Shown: in pieces, positions 47,702 to 59,736 of the stretch
Layout of the letters: every line of letters starts with the position of its first letter
How positions within the stretch are numbered: the stretch's first letter is position 1
Assembly (NCBI GenBank): GCA_028023455.1
Contig: JAQFVV010012416.1
Coordinates: forward strand, 6,057,594 to 6,121,593
Length of the DNA stretch: 64,000 nucleotides
Reading direction: 5' to 3'
Origin: Epiperipatus broadwayi
Lineage: Eukaryota; Onychophora; Udeonychophora; Euonychophora; Peripatidae
Made by a program: the position numbers and the translations under genes
The notes under the pieces: generated by a model
What the model was told of the DNA's origin: nothing
Database searches by the model: none
What the model saw: the letters and a program-made list of their open reading frames with translations, nothing else

Positions 47702-48796
47702 AATTGAATATGAAATATAATCAATTTAATAAATGACTATATTATTTCCATCTAATCGACTTTTGTTTAAAATTGAACCTTGTCAAGATGTTACAAGAAT
47801 TCAAAAATGATATGTGATTTACATATCATCTTAGCACACCCTCTATTGACCAATCCCACCCTAAAAAATGTTTTTGTACTTTCCAATTTTTATTTAACAC
47901 CCATTTACCTCCAAACTTTATTGAACCTTGTATTAAATTCATACATTTCTCTTTATTTTCTTGTATATGCATTGTCTCATACACTTTCCTTTCTTTATAA
48001 TTTCTACAATATTTGATCAACTCCATACTTTCTTCAAATTTTATAACATGCCCTCTTTCTAAAAAATGACAAAATGATTATAACTTAATATCTCTCCTAT
48101 TTATTTCTTTGACATGCTCCTTACCTCTTCCTATTTTACTTTTCACTGACTGACCTATATATGCCATCATACATCCCTTACACACAATTTTATAAACTAT
48201 TCCTATTTTATCACTCTTGTCATTTTTCATTTTTGCATTACTCATTAACTTTTTTAATGATTTACTTTTTTTCCATCCTATACCTATATTCTCATTCGTT
48301 TTTTTCTTTCATATCATTCAGAATTTTATATACCTTCTTCAAATTTGGAATAGAAACCCATTTCTTTTTCTTTTTTTTTTAATGCTAATTTTCTTATATC
48401 CTCTTCTATCTCTCAATACATTTCTTATAACCCTACCATTATATCCATATTCAATGTATCCCTTCTGGATCTGAAACTTTTGCTGCTTTGCCTCCTTTGC
48501 ATTTAATGTAAGCCTTTCATTTTTCTCTTTTATTCCTTTTAATACCCCCATTTTCTGAAAACAAAGTTGGAAGGAAAATGGGTGGTTAAATAAAAATTGA
48601 AAAGTATGAATACAATTTTTAGAGTTGGGATTGGCCAATAGAGGGCGTAATAAGATGATATGTAAATCACATGACATTTTTGAATTATTGTAACATTTTG
48701 ACAAGGTTCAATTTTGAACAAAAGTCGATTAGATGGAAATAAATTTCTGATTCTAATATATAATCATCTATTAAATTGATTGTTTCATATTCAATT
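47702..48796 (-). mobile_element. Penelope-like element with inverted terminal copy
   Basis: A GIY-YIG-coding segment is bounded by inverted repeats of about 220-235 bp (47702-47922 and 48561-48796; outermost shared piece AATTGAATATGAAA). The left arm contains the last roughly 30 codons and 3' flank, so the right arm is an inverted partial copy of the element's own 3' end. That is the structure described for Penelope-like elements with inverted pLTRs. The reverse transcriptase is missing. Confidence 0.7.
47826..48560 (-). pseudogene. GIY-YIG endonuclease region of a Penelope-like element
   Basis: Read on minus: a basic linker (GIKEKNERLTLNAKEAKQQ, then GYNGRVIRNVLRDR), IPNLKKVYKILND, a frameshift near 48300, KSLKKLM, and the nuclease start GIVYKIVCKGCMMAYIGQ with a CxxC and the GIY/YIG pair. 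Then come GRGKEHV (EH motif), one TAA near 48083, the FLERGH block and a KERKVYETMHIQENKEKC region, ending at TGA 47826. Order and spacing match the C-terminal endonuclease of Penelope-like elements, including the CCHH-like Cys/His residues. At least one stop and one frameshift make it inactive. Confidence 0.7.
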
Positions 48797-50357
48797 AGAA
48801 GAAAATATATATATATAGTGATTGGTATTTCTCCACATAATAGACTACTTCTGATATCGGGATTTTTTTATTTGAATAAAATACTGATGTACTCAATCAC
48901 CGTAAAACATTTTATTATTTCTGAGTTTGAATCTCGCCTATTTATCCTTATAAATTTGGGAGTCTTGAACTATCAAATAGTCTCATTTCCCTTATAATGG
49001 ATGCCATTAAATCATTACTTGAAGTTACTTAAACTAAATAATTAATAGGATCTAGTTATTCTCATCTACTGATATATGCATCAAAATTTGCTAATATTTA
49101 TAATAAAAAATAGTGCAAATTTACACTAATAATCAATATAACATACCTCTTCTATGAATGTGGCATTTCAATAATATCATCTCTTTATCATCAATTTTTC
49201 TCTATTTTTTTTCACTATACGTACTTAAATTAATCTTCACTATCATGATCTTATATCTCCACTAGATTGTAAGTTTGTAAAACTCTCTGCTTAATTTACT
49301 ATCAGTTTATCAGTTTGAAATTCATTCCATCAAGAGAACACTCAAGTTTGAGTTAATAATATAACAATAAAATAATTTTATTAAATAGTAATTAAATATA
49401 AGTGCAAATATTAAAAACTATATATATATATATAAGGCATATAACCCATACATTCTATATGTTTTCACTAAATGGCTTTCTAAACTATTCATTTAAATTA
49501 CTTTGAGAGATATTCTTGTTTCTATAGTCATCTCATTTTGGCTGGTAATATATTTGCATTTTCGTGTTGCTTCTTTAATTAATTTAATCTTTATAAAGAA
49601 TTTTATGTGGTGATATTCGTGATTGTTAAACAAGCCGATGTATATATGACAAAGTTCTACTCTATTACATTACCTGTTTCAAGTCTACTTTGGGATATAA
49701 TTTAGCATTGTTGATTGGCAGTATTATCTTAAATACACTTACATTGAATTGAATCTTTTGGGTTAACCACGGATTTTATGCAATCAATACCTCAAGCAAC
49801 GATATAGAATTCAAATAAATAATCGTAACATTATCTGAAAAACTGCACTGATTTTCTTTAGATTTTTTTCCTTTCAACTATTTCAAATAAATAATTATAT
49901 CATCTTAAATACAGTTTCTTTATCAGGATTTATTCAGTATTGCTTTCTTGGTTTAAACATATATCAAGATTATTTTCTAAGGAGTTATAGCATGGCAGTC
50001 CAAATTTTCCGCATTACGTTTCAAAGGAAAATTTATTTCAAGCCAAAAGCATTTCATACACTAATAACTAAATAATCTGCACTTGAATAAATATTTATAA
50101 TATATGAGCTGAGGAGACTGCTCTGTATGACTTCTATTTCCTTGAATAAATATTGGTAATATATAAATTGAGAGAGCTGCTACATCTAGTCACTGTGATC
50201 TTTATCACTACTGGAAATATTTGAATTCAAGGTGCTACTTTTTCTACAAGTTTTATGTCTTATAATAAATCTTTTTAATTATTCTCATCATTTTTTGTGC
50301 ATAATTTATCTAAAAAAACAGGAACAAGCATAATGATTGCATATTAACAAATTTTGA
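48797..50357. other. AT-rich non-coding stretch
   Basis: Nothing supportable. There is an (AT)n tract at about 49420-49434. Confidence 0.55.
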
Positions 50358-50775
50358 ATCATCATTATCAACCATTATCAATCCACAGCAGGATGAAGGT
50401 CTCTCCAAGTTCAATCCATCTTCTCCAATCTTTAGCTTCTCTTCTCCATATCACCCCTGCACACTTTCTTATTTCATCCATCCATTTCACATGTGGTCTC
50501 TTTTTGGGTCTTTTACAATCTCTTGGAATCCAGTTTACGATTTCAATTGTCCATCTATTATCATCTCTTCTAGCAATATGTCCAGCCCAACTCCAGTTCA
50601 GTCTTTTACTTTTTTCAATGAGGTCAGTAACACATGTTTGATCTCTTACCTATATATTGCATTTTTGATCTCTTCTTGTTACTCCCAACATGTATCTCTC
50701 CATACTTCTTAGAATGGTCTGAAGTATCTGTAGTGCTCTTCTATTAAGTGTCCAAGTCTCAGATCCATAAGTTAA
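50358..50775 (-). mobile_element. RTE-like LINE copy E, 5'-truncated 3' end
   Basis: About 415 bp of the C-terminal coding part, from the YGSETW block (right end) to the CCATTATCAATCC 3' end. The open frames on plus are shadows. There are few lesions, so it is moderately young. Confidence 0.8.
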
Positions 50776-52584
50776 TCGACCAAAAAATCCTAACCAAAAC
50801 AAATATTATTTCTAAATGTGGAATATGATAACGATTCAAAAATAAATTTATATATTTATTTTAGCCATAATTCATGATTAAATATAAATAAATCATTTAT
50901 TCCAATATTATTAATTGTGTGGTGACAACACCATTTAAAATATTAAATTTACTTGCCTTTTCATATGTCAATGCCAAACATAAGAACACATAATTTTCTG
51001 TTCTATTACTATATATATCTTACATTTAATATTTTCATGATTATCTGATAATTTTTGTGTTAAACTGTATGTTAGTTTTGATTAATTTCAAACATTTTGA
51101 CAAAATAACATCTGCTATTGTCAAGATTAACTTTTCAAAGAAAAACCATTAGATCTCAAATAGTAACGAGATTGAGTGTGAGATAAAGAATGACATTTAG
51201 CATGAAGTATGTATATCATAATAGTAACACTATCTAAGCCATTATTTACAGAATGGAAAAAGTAAAATTATATAATTTAATGAAATAAAAAAAGGGCATG
51301 AAAGTTAAAGTAGCAAATTCACAGAATGAATAAAAAAAGGGAAATATTAAAAATGAAAAGGCATAAGGCTTTATTGCTCAGGAGTTCATTAGAAGTTCGA
51401 TCACCAGAACTGTGAGTACCAGAATCGATACTGGAACTTCTCAATTCTACATTGGATGCTCTAACAATTACTCAAACTGTGCATGGCAAAAAAAATGGGG
51501 ATGTCTTTATTCCTTGGAAGTTCATAAGAAGTTTGAATGCCAGAACTGATCTTGGAACTCTTGACTCTTAGTTGGACATTCTATCATCTGCACTAAACCA
51601 TCCAGGGTAAAATATAATATATATATATACTTGCTTATACAATTTCTAGGAATTCATCAAAGCAGAAATAACATATTTTAGTAGTAACATAACTCAACAA
51701 TTTGAGAGTGAAATAAAAGATAATTATTTGTATTTAGTGAATGAAGAAAGTCGATGTAGAGAGAAGCTGTGATTCTGAAGTTGTATTGTTGCTAACATTG
51801 AATAGTAATGTGGTATTATAAAATGGAAACTTCAATTTTTACATGTATATGATATTTAAATATAAACACGCGTCTATAAAAATTATTGACATATGTGCAG
51901 GTATAAAAACATTCTAAGATCAAGCATAAGTACGGGATAGGCTTGAAAACTAAATTAAATTAAGCCTCAGCAAATAAATTGAAATGGAGATTATTAAAAT
52001 ATAACAGGTTAATAATCGCAAAAATCCACATTTATTGTATACGAAAGTCACATTAAATTTAAATTGGGAATAAATTTTTCAGCAAATGAATAAAATATTT
52101 ATTTGTGATAAATACAATTTATTGACGAACGTTTATCGACACTAATATGTAGATAAAAATTGAATATTATGAAATAATTTTTTTTCTTATTATAAAGAAT
52201 TTAGTTTTATTTATTTTTAATAATTAATGTATCTAAAGATTAGTAGCTTTAAAATTTAAATTCTATCTTACAAAGTTTGTGTTCAAATCTTTCTGATTAA
52301 ATTTAAATGTTGTAATTTAAAACTGAGATTGATGGCGGGAAAAATGGATAATTTCGAAGTTTTTTTTATATTATTATTGACTCCTCCAAATATTATTATT
52401 TTTTAATTAAATTAATCAATAAGAAAAAATGTAATGAGGGAAAGACGATCAAAAACAAGATAAATCATTAGTAAAGAAATCAACATATTGATGGAGGAGG
52501 GGCAGAGCATTCCTTTCAATTTCAGGCCAATATAAATTACTTATATAGAGAGACTACAGGATTATAAACAATACCATAGTTAGA
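50776..52584. other. Non-coding stretch
   Basis: A loose internal repeat (CAGAACTG...GGAACT) occurs at 51385-51450 and 51485-51570. No gene seen. Confidence 0.5.
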
Positions 52585-52770
52585 GGGGATTTGAAACCAG
52601 ACTTCCAAGCTCCTTTTAGTTATCCATTCCATCTTATAGAACTAACATACACGACTACATACTTGTAAAAAAGATAAATGATCTGCAATATACATATTTT
52701 GTGCTGAACCAGCCCTCATCAGTTGATCCAGATCCTCATCTCTCATATATATATATATATTCAGTGCTCA
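52585..52770 (-). repeat. Family-2 repeat, single arm
   Basis: Shares GATTTGAAACCAGACTT-like, ATCCATTCCATCTTATA-like and AAGATAAATGATC pieces with 59455-59736. It ends in a hammerhead-like core and an (AT)n tract. Confidence 0.6.
52685..52727 (-). ncRNA. Hammerhead-like motif with mutated GAA (family 2)
   Basis: CUGAUGA at 52716-52722 and the stem II region at 52701-52715 are kept. GAA has become AAA at 52698-52700. Stem III is a three-pair hairpin (AUA/UAU) and position 17 is A. Confidence 0.3.
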
Positions 52771-54164
52771 GTTTATATAGATACCACAGTTAGTTGCTAA
52801 TTGACTTAAGTTGGTAATAGACTGAATTGAAGTGAACTCTTAATTGTTTAATGAGAATGAGGACCAGATGTTTTAAGATGCTGAGTATATAACTTCCCAG
52901 AGAAAAACAATAGATATGGCCAGCAAGAAGAGATGTTAATATCACACTTGCCAAAGAAAGAAGTGGAGTGAGTAATGTAAACCATAATTATTATTGTTCT
53001 CAATTGCCACTATGAAAATATTATTCATTGGGCATATTCTTTATAAAGATAATTAAGTGCAAATTTTAGTTGAATCACTGTCTACAATCTGAAAATATAT
53101 TTATTGGATATAAAACTTAAGGATTTCATATAGGTTCTATATTATCTGTCCTATATAATAAAAAGATTCCCTGCACCAATAGCCCATCTACTAATGTTAG
53201 AGCTGTGGATAAACTGCATTTCAGAAAATTATTGATATAGAGTTGATGCCATGAAAAAAATTAAACTTGTGTAAAGTATAAAATTCATAAAAAATATTAA
53301 TGAAGAGTTACCGTTGTAAAGGAAATCAGCACTGAGAAGAATTCGTTTTAAATCATATTTTATAAAATCTTCAATAATTATAGTTGATTAAAATATTTCC
53401 ATTATGTTAGCATTAATTTTGATAATAGAAATGCTAATTTGTAGAACTCTGCATTAATAATTTTTTGCTACTTGGTTTTTAAGGGGAATCCCAAACCGGC
53501 CACTAACACAACTGAGTGACAAAAGAAGGCAGATAATATCTTTTGGCACCAATACAGTTGAAAAAATTGCAATTCCCATCAAAAATTAAAAAATAAATAA
53601 GCAAATTTTATAGAACTAAACATAATCAAAAAAATTAATAATCAAATACATATAGAAATCAAAATATCAAGCATATTAGTAATTAGGAAATGACAAAAAA
53701 AAATTAGCAAAAATTAAAACTTTAAAATATTTAGCAAATATGTCAATGAAAAAAATTTGCCAGTGTAATCATGTGAATAAAAGATTAAATTACTACAGCA
53801 ATTAAATGTTAAAAAACAATATTTAGCAAACTGTTATTAGCACCAATTTTTTCTTCTCTTTTTAAGATTTTATATTTACTTTAGTTTATTTTTTTAATAT
53901 TTTTTTTATATGAAATGCTAAACAATGGGAATTATTTTATTAAGAATATAGTTAATTAACTTATAGCATTATAAAGCGTGCAGAAATCTTTGATGAGGAC
54001 ATTTTTTTGTTTATTTTCTCTTATTTATGAGTAAGGTAGTTAAATAAGGCGATAAACAATCCAATATTAAAAACAGATGCATATGCATTACAAGAGTAAT
54101 TATGTATTTGTTGGAGTCCAATTTCAATTCTTGTTTTCTCTTATATAATGTGATAAAAAATCAA
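52771..54164. other. AT-rich non-coding stretch
   Basis: Nothing supportable beyond A/T runs. Confidence 0.55.
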
Positions 54165-54310
54165 GTCAGATGTCACATGACCTAATTTAATAAAGCTCCT
54201 ATTTACAAATGTTATATATAGAGTTGCAAAATAAGTCTTCACAAGCTTTGAGGATATCCTCAACCCCAGACCAGTTTGTTAATGGTAGTTTAATAAAGTA
54301 GAAACAACAA
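54165..54310 (+). repeat. Family-3 repeat, second copy
   Basis: Reverse-oriented relative of 30171-30330 (GTCACATGACCTAATTTAAT and AAATGTTATATATAGAG). The hammerhead-like part is not preserved here. Confidence 0.6.
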
Positions 54311-55334
54311 ACTTCACAGCATCAACCAGTGCCCTCTACATTGACTAGATTCATTTAAACAATACACTTGGTTATTATATCTCATTCCAAAATTGGTGAG
54401 TTACCTAGCTGTTAAGATGTGTTATTATCACTTCAATAGTGTTCCAAGACCTTTAACATGTGCATGCAGTCAATTTTTTATTTTATTTTATTTTTTATTT
54501 ATTGCTAGATTTTGCTATTTCAATTTTCATGCTTTTTTCATACTGGGCTAAACTATCTAACTTTATTCTTTTACATGTGTCTAAATAAAAACATATATAA
54601 TGTTACTGTTATAATATATGTAAACACCAATCAACTTAGTGAGTTTAAGAAATTTCATAAAATTTCTCACTTTTACCAGCAATTATGTATACTTTACAAA
54701 TGAATTTGGTAAGTTTGATAAATATCACTAAATATATTAATTTTAAAATGATTTTTATATAATTTCCAAAATGTAATTCATAAACTTGATAAATTCTGGT
54801 AACCTCCATATATAAAATGGTCGATAGGTTTCTAAAAAATGCCATGTTATGCAAATTCGTGTCATACAAAACAAAGAATTAGTACAAAAACAGAGTTAAA
54901 ATACTACTTGCACTTTGTAACTAAGAGAAATATGTTTATTGAAAGACTAATTGATCAAAAGTATTACATATTAATATTACATAATGTTTTCTTCACCATC
55001 ATTACTAATCACTATTAAATGAGTATTTTTGTACATGTTTGAATGAAAAATATTGACAGAGATGGTGTTTTCTCTTCAAAACTCTCATCACATCCCTTGT
55101 TATATGGGAATTTCTCTAATTATCAAAACTTGTTGTATGAATGCTGTGTTATAGGGGGAGTTTCTCCAACTCTCAAATCATGTTAGAGCAAAATGAGCTA
55201 TAGGAATACCATGTTATGGGGGGGGGGGATTCTCAAACTGTATTAGAGTGAAACAATGTTGTAGCAATACTGTGTTATAGGGGCTTACCTGTATCACAAA
55301 AAATATCAATTTTATTTTTTGCATTTGTTAATGA
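54311..55334. other. Non-coding stretch
   Basis: A TTTTA-rich run lies at 54476-54500. Three degenerate copies of a roughly 65-bp unit (TGTTATRGGGGGAG-like) lie at about 55095-55285, including G11 at 55218-55228. Confidence 0.45.
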
Positions 55335-55504
55335 TTTTTAGCCAATAAACATCACATGATCACCATTTCCTAGGCTTTCTTATAACTGTTATTAAAACAA
55401 GCAAAACTCTCTATACATACTGCCACTCAGTGCAAGCCAGAGTAATCAATGGATGCAAGAAGGCTTGTGCATAAAATCCCCATCTAGTGTTTACTCATCG
55501 AATA

Positions 55505-55546
55505 TCCCCAGACTAGTTTCTGGTTTGTGGCCTTTGTCAGTGGATG
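55505..55546 (-). ncRNA. Hammerhead-like motif with damaged core (family 1)
   Basis: The core reads CUGACAA, while ACUAGU, GAA and C17 are intact. G8 is lost, so it should be inactive. Confidence 0.25.
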
Positions 55547-55696
55547 ACTATATAAGCTAATGAGCTTGGATTGAAAATATTATAGTGTTTTCAATTTAAG
55601 ACTCATAGTTTTGTAGTTAAGTAGAGATAAAAGATGGCTGCTGGAGGATTGCATTAGATCCTAAGATCTAGGTTCAGTGCTCTCAGATCCAAGGCT

Positions 55697-55738
55697 CCTC
55701 ACTGATGAAAGCCATAAGCCAAAGACTAGTCTGGGGAT
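55697..55738 (+). ncRNA. Hammerhead-like motif, GAA mutated (family 1)
   Basis: CUGAUGA at 55703-55709 and the six-pair stem I are intact. GAA is replaced by AAG at 55723-55725, so it is probably inactive. Confidence 0.3.
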
Positions 55739-56152
55739 ATTGGATGAGTAGCCACAAGGTGTGGATTTTATGCACAAGTCTTCTGGAATCCATTGATTAC
55801 TCTGGCTTGCACTGAGTGGCAATATGTATAGAGAGTTTTGCCTGTTTTAATGATAGTTATAAGCAAGCATAAAAGAAATGATGATCATGTGATGTTTATT
55901 GGCTTAAAACCTATCCTTCCTAATAGGTTAGTGGTGGCTATGGTTATTAAAGAAACAAAGTTACCAAAATGTATGGGTACTGAACTGAGTTCAGACCTAT
56001 ATGACTATATAAGCTAATGAGCTTGGATTGAAAATATTATAGTGTTTTCAATTTAAGACTCATAGTTTTGTAGTTAAGTAAAGATAAAAGGTGGCTGCTG
56101 GAGGGTTGCATTAGATCCTAAGATCTAAGTGTAGTGCTCTCAGATCTGAGGC

Positions 56153-56194
56153 TCCTCACTGACGAAGGCCACAAGCCAGAAACTAGTCTGTGGA
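56153..56194 (+). ncRNA. Minimal type I hammerhead ribozyme (family 1)
   Basis: Core CUGACGA (variable position 7) at 56159-56165, stem II GGC/GCC with loop CACAA at 56166-56178, GAA at 56179-56181, ACUAGU at 56182-56187 and C17 at 56188. Stem I has one U-U mismatch. Together with 6352-6393 it is the best family-1 candidate. Confidence 0.5.
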
Positions 56195-56310
56195 TATTGG
56201 ATGAGTAGGCACTAGATGGGGATTTTATACACAAGCCTTCTGGCATCCATTGATTACTCTGGCTTGCACTGAATGGCAATACGTATAGAGAGTTTTGCCT
56301 ATGTTAATGA

Positions 56311-57306
56311 TTTTTATAATTAATATATTTTCATTAATGTTGATGTAGACTATTAAAGTTTTTTATAGTCAAATGAATAAAAGTCCATTAAAATTAATCC
56401 ACTATAGATTTCCTTTTTTTATAGACTACACGCTAATGAAGTAAATATTTAATTACTACAGAGATAATGGCAGATGTAAGTGCTGTCCTTTAGGATGTGT
56501 ACTAGAAATACATCAATTTCGGGAAATCAAGACTATCACAGACGATTATGAAAAGTTAGTATAATTTAGCTAAATGCAAATACAAGGAAAATGAAAAATT
56601 ATGTAATTCAAAATATCATAATAATTTCCTTTGTTTGAACAAGCAATAATTTTATTAGATTTCTACATCTTTTCCCAACAAATTTTTTTATACACATAAT
56701 TCTGTGGGGCTGAAACAGTTTTTTATTAGTTTCTTTATATTTATTAAATCATTCTAATAAAACAAAGAATATATTTATGATCCGTTTTATTACAATCTAC
56801 TTGAATCCATAAGTTACTTTATTAAAACAACAAAAGATGGGGAATTTCACGTTCATCTATCAAATGTATGAGCTACATTTTGGAAATTATGCTAAAATCA
56901 CTTTTAAAATAAAATATTCAGTGATATTTAATAAATTTACTAAATTCATTTGGGAATTATATATATATATGTAAGAAATTCTAGCATATTTATTAAATTT
57001 ATCAACTTCATTTGGGAATTATGTAAAATTGCAGCAATAGTGAAAAATTTTAGTGAAATTTATCAAACGCATCAAGTTTCTAGATGATTATGCATAATAA
57101 CTAGCACTTATACATGATCACTAGATTAAGCACTTTTACTGTCGTATATATTATAAATTTGATGTGTGAAATATTTTATAATGTTTTTAGAGCTGCAGTC
57201 ATTTTCTTCCACTATATGATAAGTAATATGCTAAATATCACAATGGTAACAACCAAACAGCTACACAACAAAAAAAAAAGCACCTTTTTTTGTCACTGAA
57301 AATTTA
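56311..57306. other. AT-rich non-coding stretch
   Basis: Nothing supportable. Confidence 0.55.
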
Positions 57307-58631
57307 CGGTATTTACCAGCACATAGAACGCAGTGGCGTATAAGACACACATCCTTTTTTATACACATTTAAAAGAAAAAACACTTTTCTACATTTTTTT
57401 CATGATTTTCCACAATGACTTACTGCACTAATTTTATAGTTATTTATGTCTACAAAAAATATAACAAGGGAACATTGTAGTTAGATATCTTTTAATCTTC
57501 ATCCTCAAAATCCACATCTCCAGAACTAAACATTTTGAAGATTGTCTCTTTTCTTAACTGCATGTTATTTACCTTTTGGATAGATTTATATTTTTAAGAG
57601 AATTTTTTAAATATATTTTACATTTGATTTTAAAATAATTTTTTTAAAATTATGAGAATATTAAGTTATTTTGAATGTTTTTCTCTTATATTGATATTAT
57701 TGTGAGATTATATATACATTAGTATGACTGTGTTATGTAGCTAGATGTAGATTACATGCTAGCTTACATTCCATGTGTATTTGTAAATATTTTTTTGTTT
57801 TGCAAAAGAACAAAATGCAATAAATACTTATGTATTTCATCACAGATAGTTAATGAAATTCAATCTCTTGCCTGCTATAGAACAAACAGGTTTGTACAAC
57901 TCACATAATAATTTATAACAATAAATACAATAATTACAATAGATTCAAGCATTGATTTCAGCATGGTGAATAATGGTTGACTTATTTATAGATAAGCTCT
58001 AAACATAAGCATACGCTTATGCTTTTCTAATGAAAGTTCATGGTCAAATGCATGTAAATTCATAATTTGCATGATCAGAGATTTGTTCCTCCTTTATAAT
58101 ATTACATACCCAATCTACACTGTATAAATAACACAATATTTAATATATATAATTTTTCAAAAAACAATACAATAATTAATACAGTAAATAATATTTTAAA
58201 AACAAATATCTACTATAATTTAGTAGAAGTACTTTCGACTACCTAAGTAGTCGTTATCAACACTATTCAAATTGTGGGGAAATTGATGTATGACATAATT
58301 GTTTTTATATACATTTATAACAGTTTTAGTAACTGAATTTGAATATTGTTGATAAAGATTGCTTTGATAATTGAAAGTACTTCTATTAAATTATAGTAGA
58401 TATATGTTTTTAAAATATTATTTACTGTATTAATTATTGTATTGTTTTGCAAAGAATTATATATATTTGTTTATAATTGGAATACAGATATTGATTACTA
58501 ATATATATATATATTAAAATAAATGAGAAATTTTAAATGACTGAAATTTCAACTCATAATTTTGATTATAAGATGAACACTATATTTTAGGCATATTAGA
58601 AAAAATGCATCCTATATGCTGGCAAATACAG
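57307..58631 (-). mobile_element. Pogo/Tc1-like DNA transposon remnant
   Basis: The 1325-bp interval has imperfect terminal inverted repeats (CGGTATTTACCAGCACATAG at left; CAGTATTTGCCAGCATATAG on minus at right) and TA on both sides (57305-57306 and 58632-58633). CAG-type termini plus TA fit pogo-like elements. On minus near 57495-57540 a frame ends GDVDFEDED before a stop, like the acidic tail of pogo/CENP-B-type transposases. The rest of the coding region is unrecognisable. A hairpin MITE (58141-58470) is nested inside. Confidence 0.45.
58141..58470. mobile_element. Foldback MITE nested in the pogo-like element
   Basis: Roughly 100-bp inverted arms (about 58141-58240 and 58372-58470) share AATACAATAATTAATACAGT and TATCTACTATAATTTA. 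The non-coding interior is about 130 bp. Confidence 0.7.
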
Positions 58632-58633
58632 TA

Positions 58634-59454
58634 TATGGAAATAAATTTAGGCAATAACAACTGAAAGACAAAAATTATATTTATTACAGATATAAACAAT
58701 GCTCAAATGAATTTGTAGTTAGCAAATATCCCCGTGGCAGTGACACTAAATACTCATTATCAACAATCTCGAGAGAGACCTATTAATAATGATCTTCGAC
58801 ATTTCTCAAGATTATTTAAATGTGCATTTAATACTTCTGCCTTGGGAATGTCAAGTAAAATCAAATTTACTCCAGTGTTGTTTATATTCAATTTTATTCT
58901 CACATATGCCATTATCTAAATTAATTTTCCATTAAGTTCTTTGGTCACAGATAAAAGCGATTCACTTGTGTTTGCTTTGATGGTATCATCCTGAGGTTTA
59001 GCATGTTATTTATCATATGACGAGTAAAAGAATCGACAGCTCTGAATATCACCTATAATATTATTTATTAATTAATTTAAGTCTTGTGGAATGTTGTTTT
59101 GACATAAATTTACATAAAGCAAACTGTAGTAAATTTATATAAAATGTTTTACTTAATATTACAATATTTTACTTTTTTTTTAACAATAAAAAGAAATAAA
59201 TTGCCCTTCATAGTATAAAGCAATGGTATAATGCCAGCCTCATCCATGGATCACAACTCCAACTTGGACATTTTCAATGCTCAATTTCTTATAATCTCCT
59301 AAGCAACAAATCAGATTACTGTTAAACCACTAAAACATCACATGATCTCTTTTTGATTTAAAATATGCACTAATAGTTTGCATAACTTAAAACATATTGC
59401 TTACTTTAGTTACAATTAAAATATACTTAATATTTAAATACAAGTATACTGTAT
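58634..59454. other. Non-coding stretch with a family-1 fragment
   Basis: The fragment 59322-59346 (TTAAACCACTAAAACATCAC) is a family-1 terminus only. The open frame at 58734-58919 has no recognised motif. Confidence 0.45.
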
Positions 59455-59736
59455 ATACTTGAGCTAGATGTAATTAGAAAGATCTGAACTCAGACTTTCA
59501 AGTTCCCTTCAGTCATCCACTCCATTTTATATAACCAATACAATGACCACATACACGTGAAAAAGATGAAAAGATAAATGATGAGTGCTAGTTCACATGA
59601 AATACATATATTGGAGATCATTTATCTTTTTCACATCTATGTGGTCATGTGTACCAGTTATATAAGATGGAGTGGATGACTGAAGGGAATGTGAAAGTCT
59701 GGGTTCAAATCCCCTTTAATTACATCTAGCTTAATT
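59455..59736. repeat. Family-2 repeat, foldback copy
   Basis: Two arms (59460-59580 and 59622-59736) are reverse complements with few mismatches (TAGATGTAATTA and TAATTACATCTA at the ends; GTCATCCACTCCATTTTATA inside). The loop contains a hammerhead-like motif. Confidence 0.75.
59573..59613 (+). ncRNA. Hammerhead-like motif, C3 lost (family 2)
   Basis: AUGAUGA replaces CUGAUGA at 59577-59583. GAA at 59598-59600, a three-pair stem III (AUA/UAU) and A17 are kept. C3 is essential, so it is likely inactive. Confidence 0.3.

Larger units (their letters stand above)
55335..56310. repeat. Family-1 tandem array, about 456-bp units
   Basis: A short minus-oriented piece (55335-55545) is followed by two plus-oriented units in direct tandem. 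The block GACTATATAAGCTAATGAGC starts at 55546 and 56003, and the hammerhead motifs start at 55697 and 56153. Each unit therefore carries one ribozyme-like motif at the same place. Ends carry GGCAAAACTCTC/GAGAGTTTTGCC termini. No coding. Confidence 0.8.
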
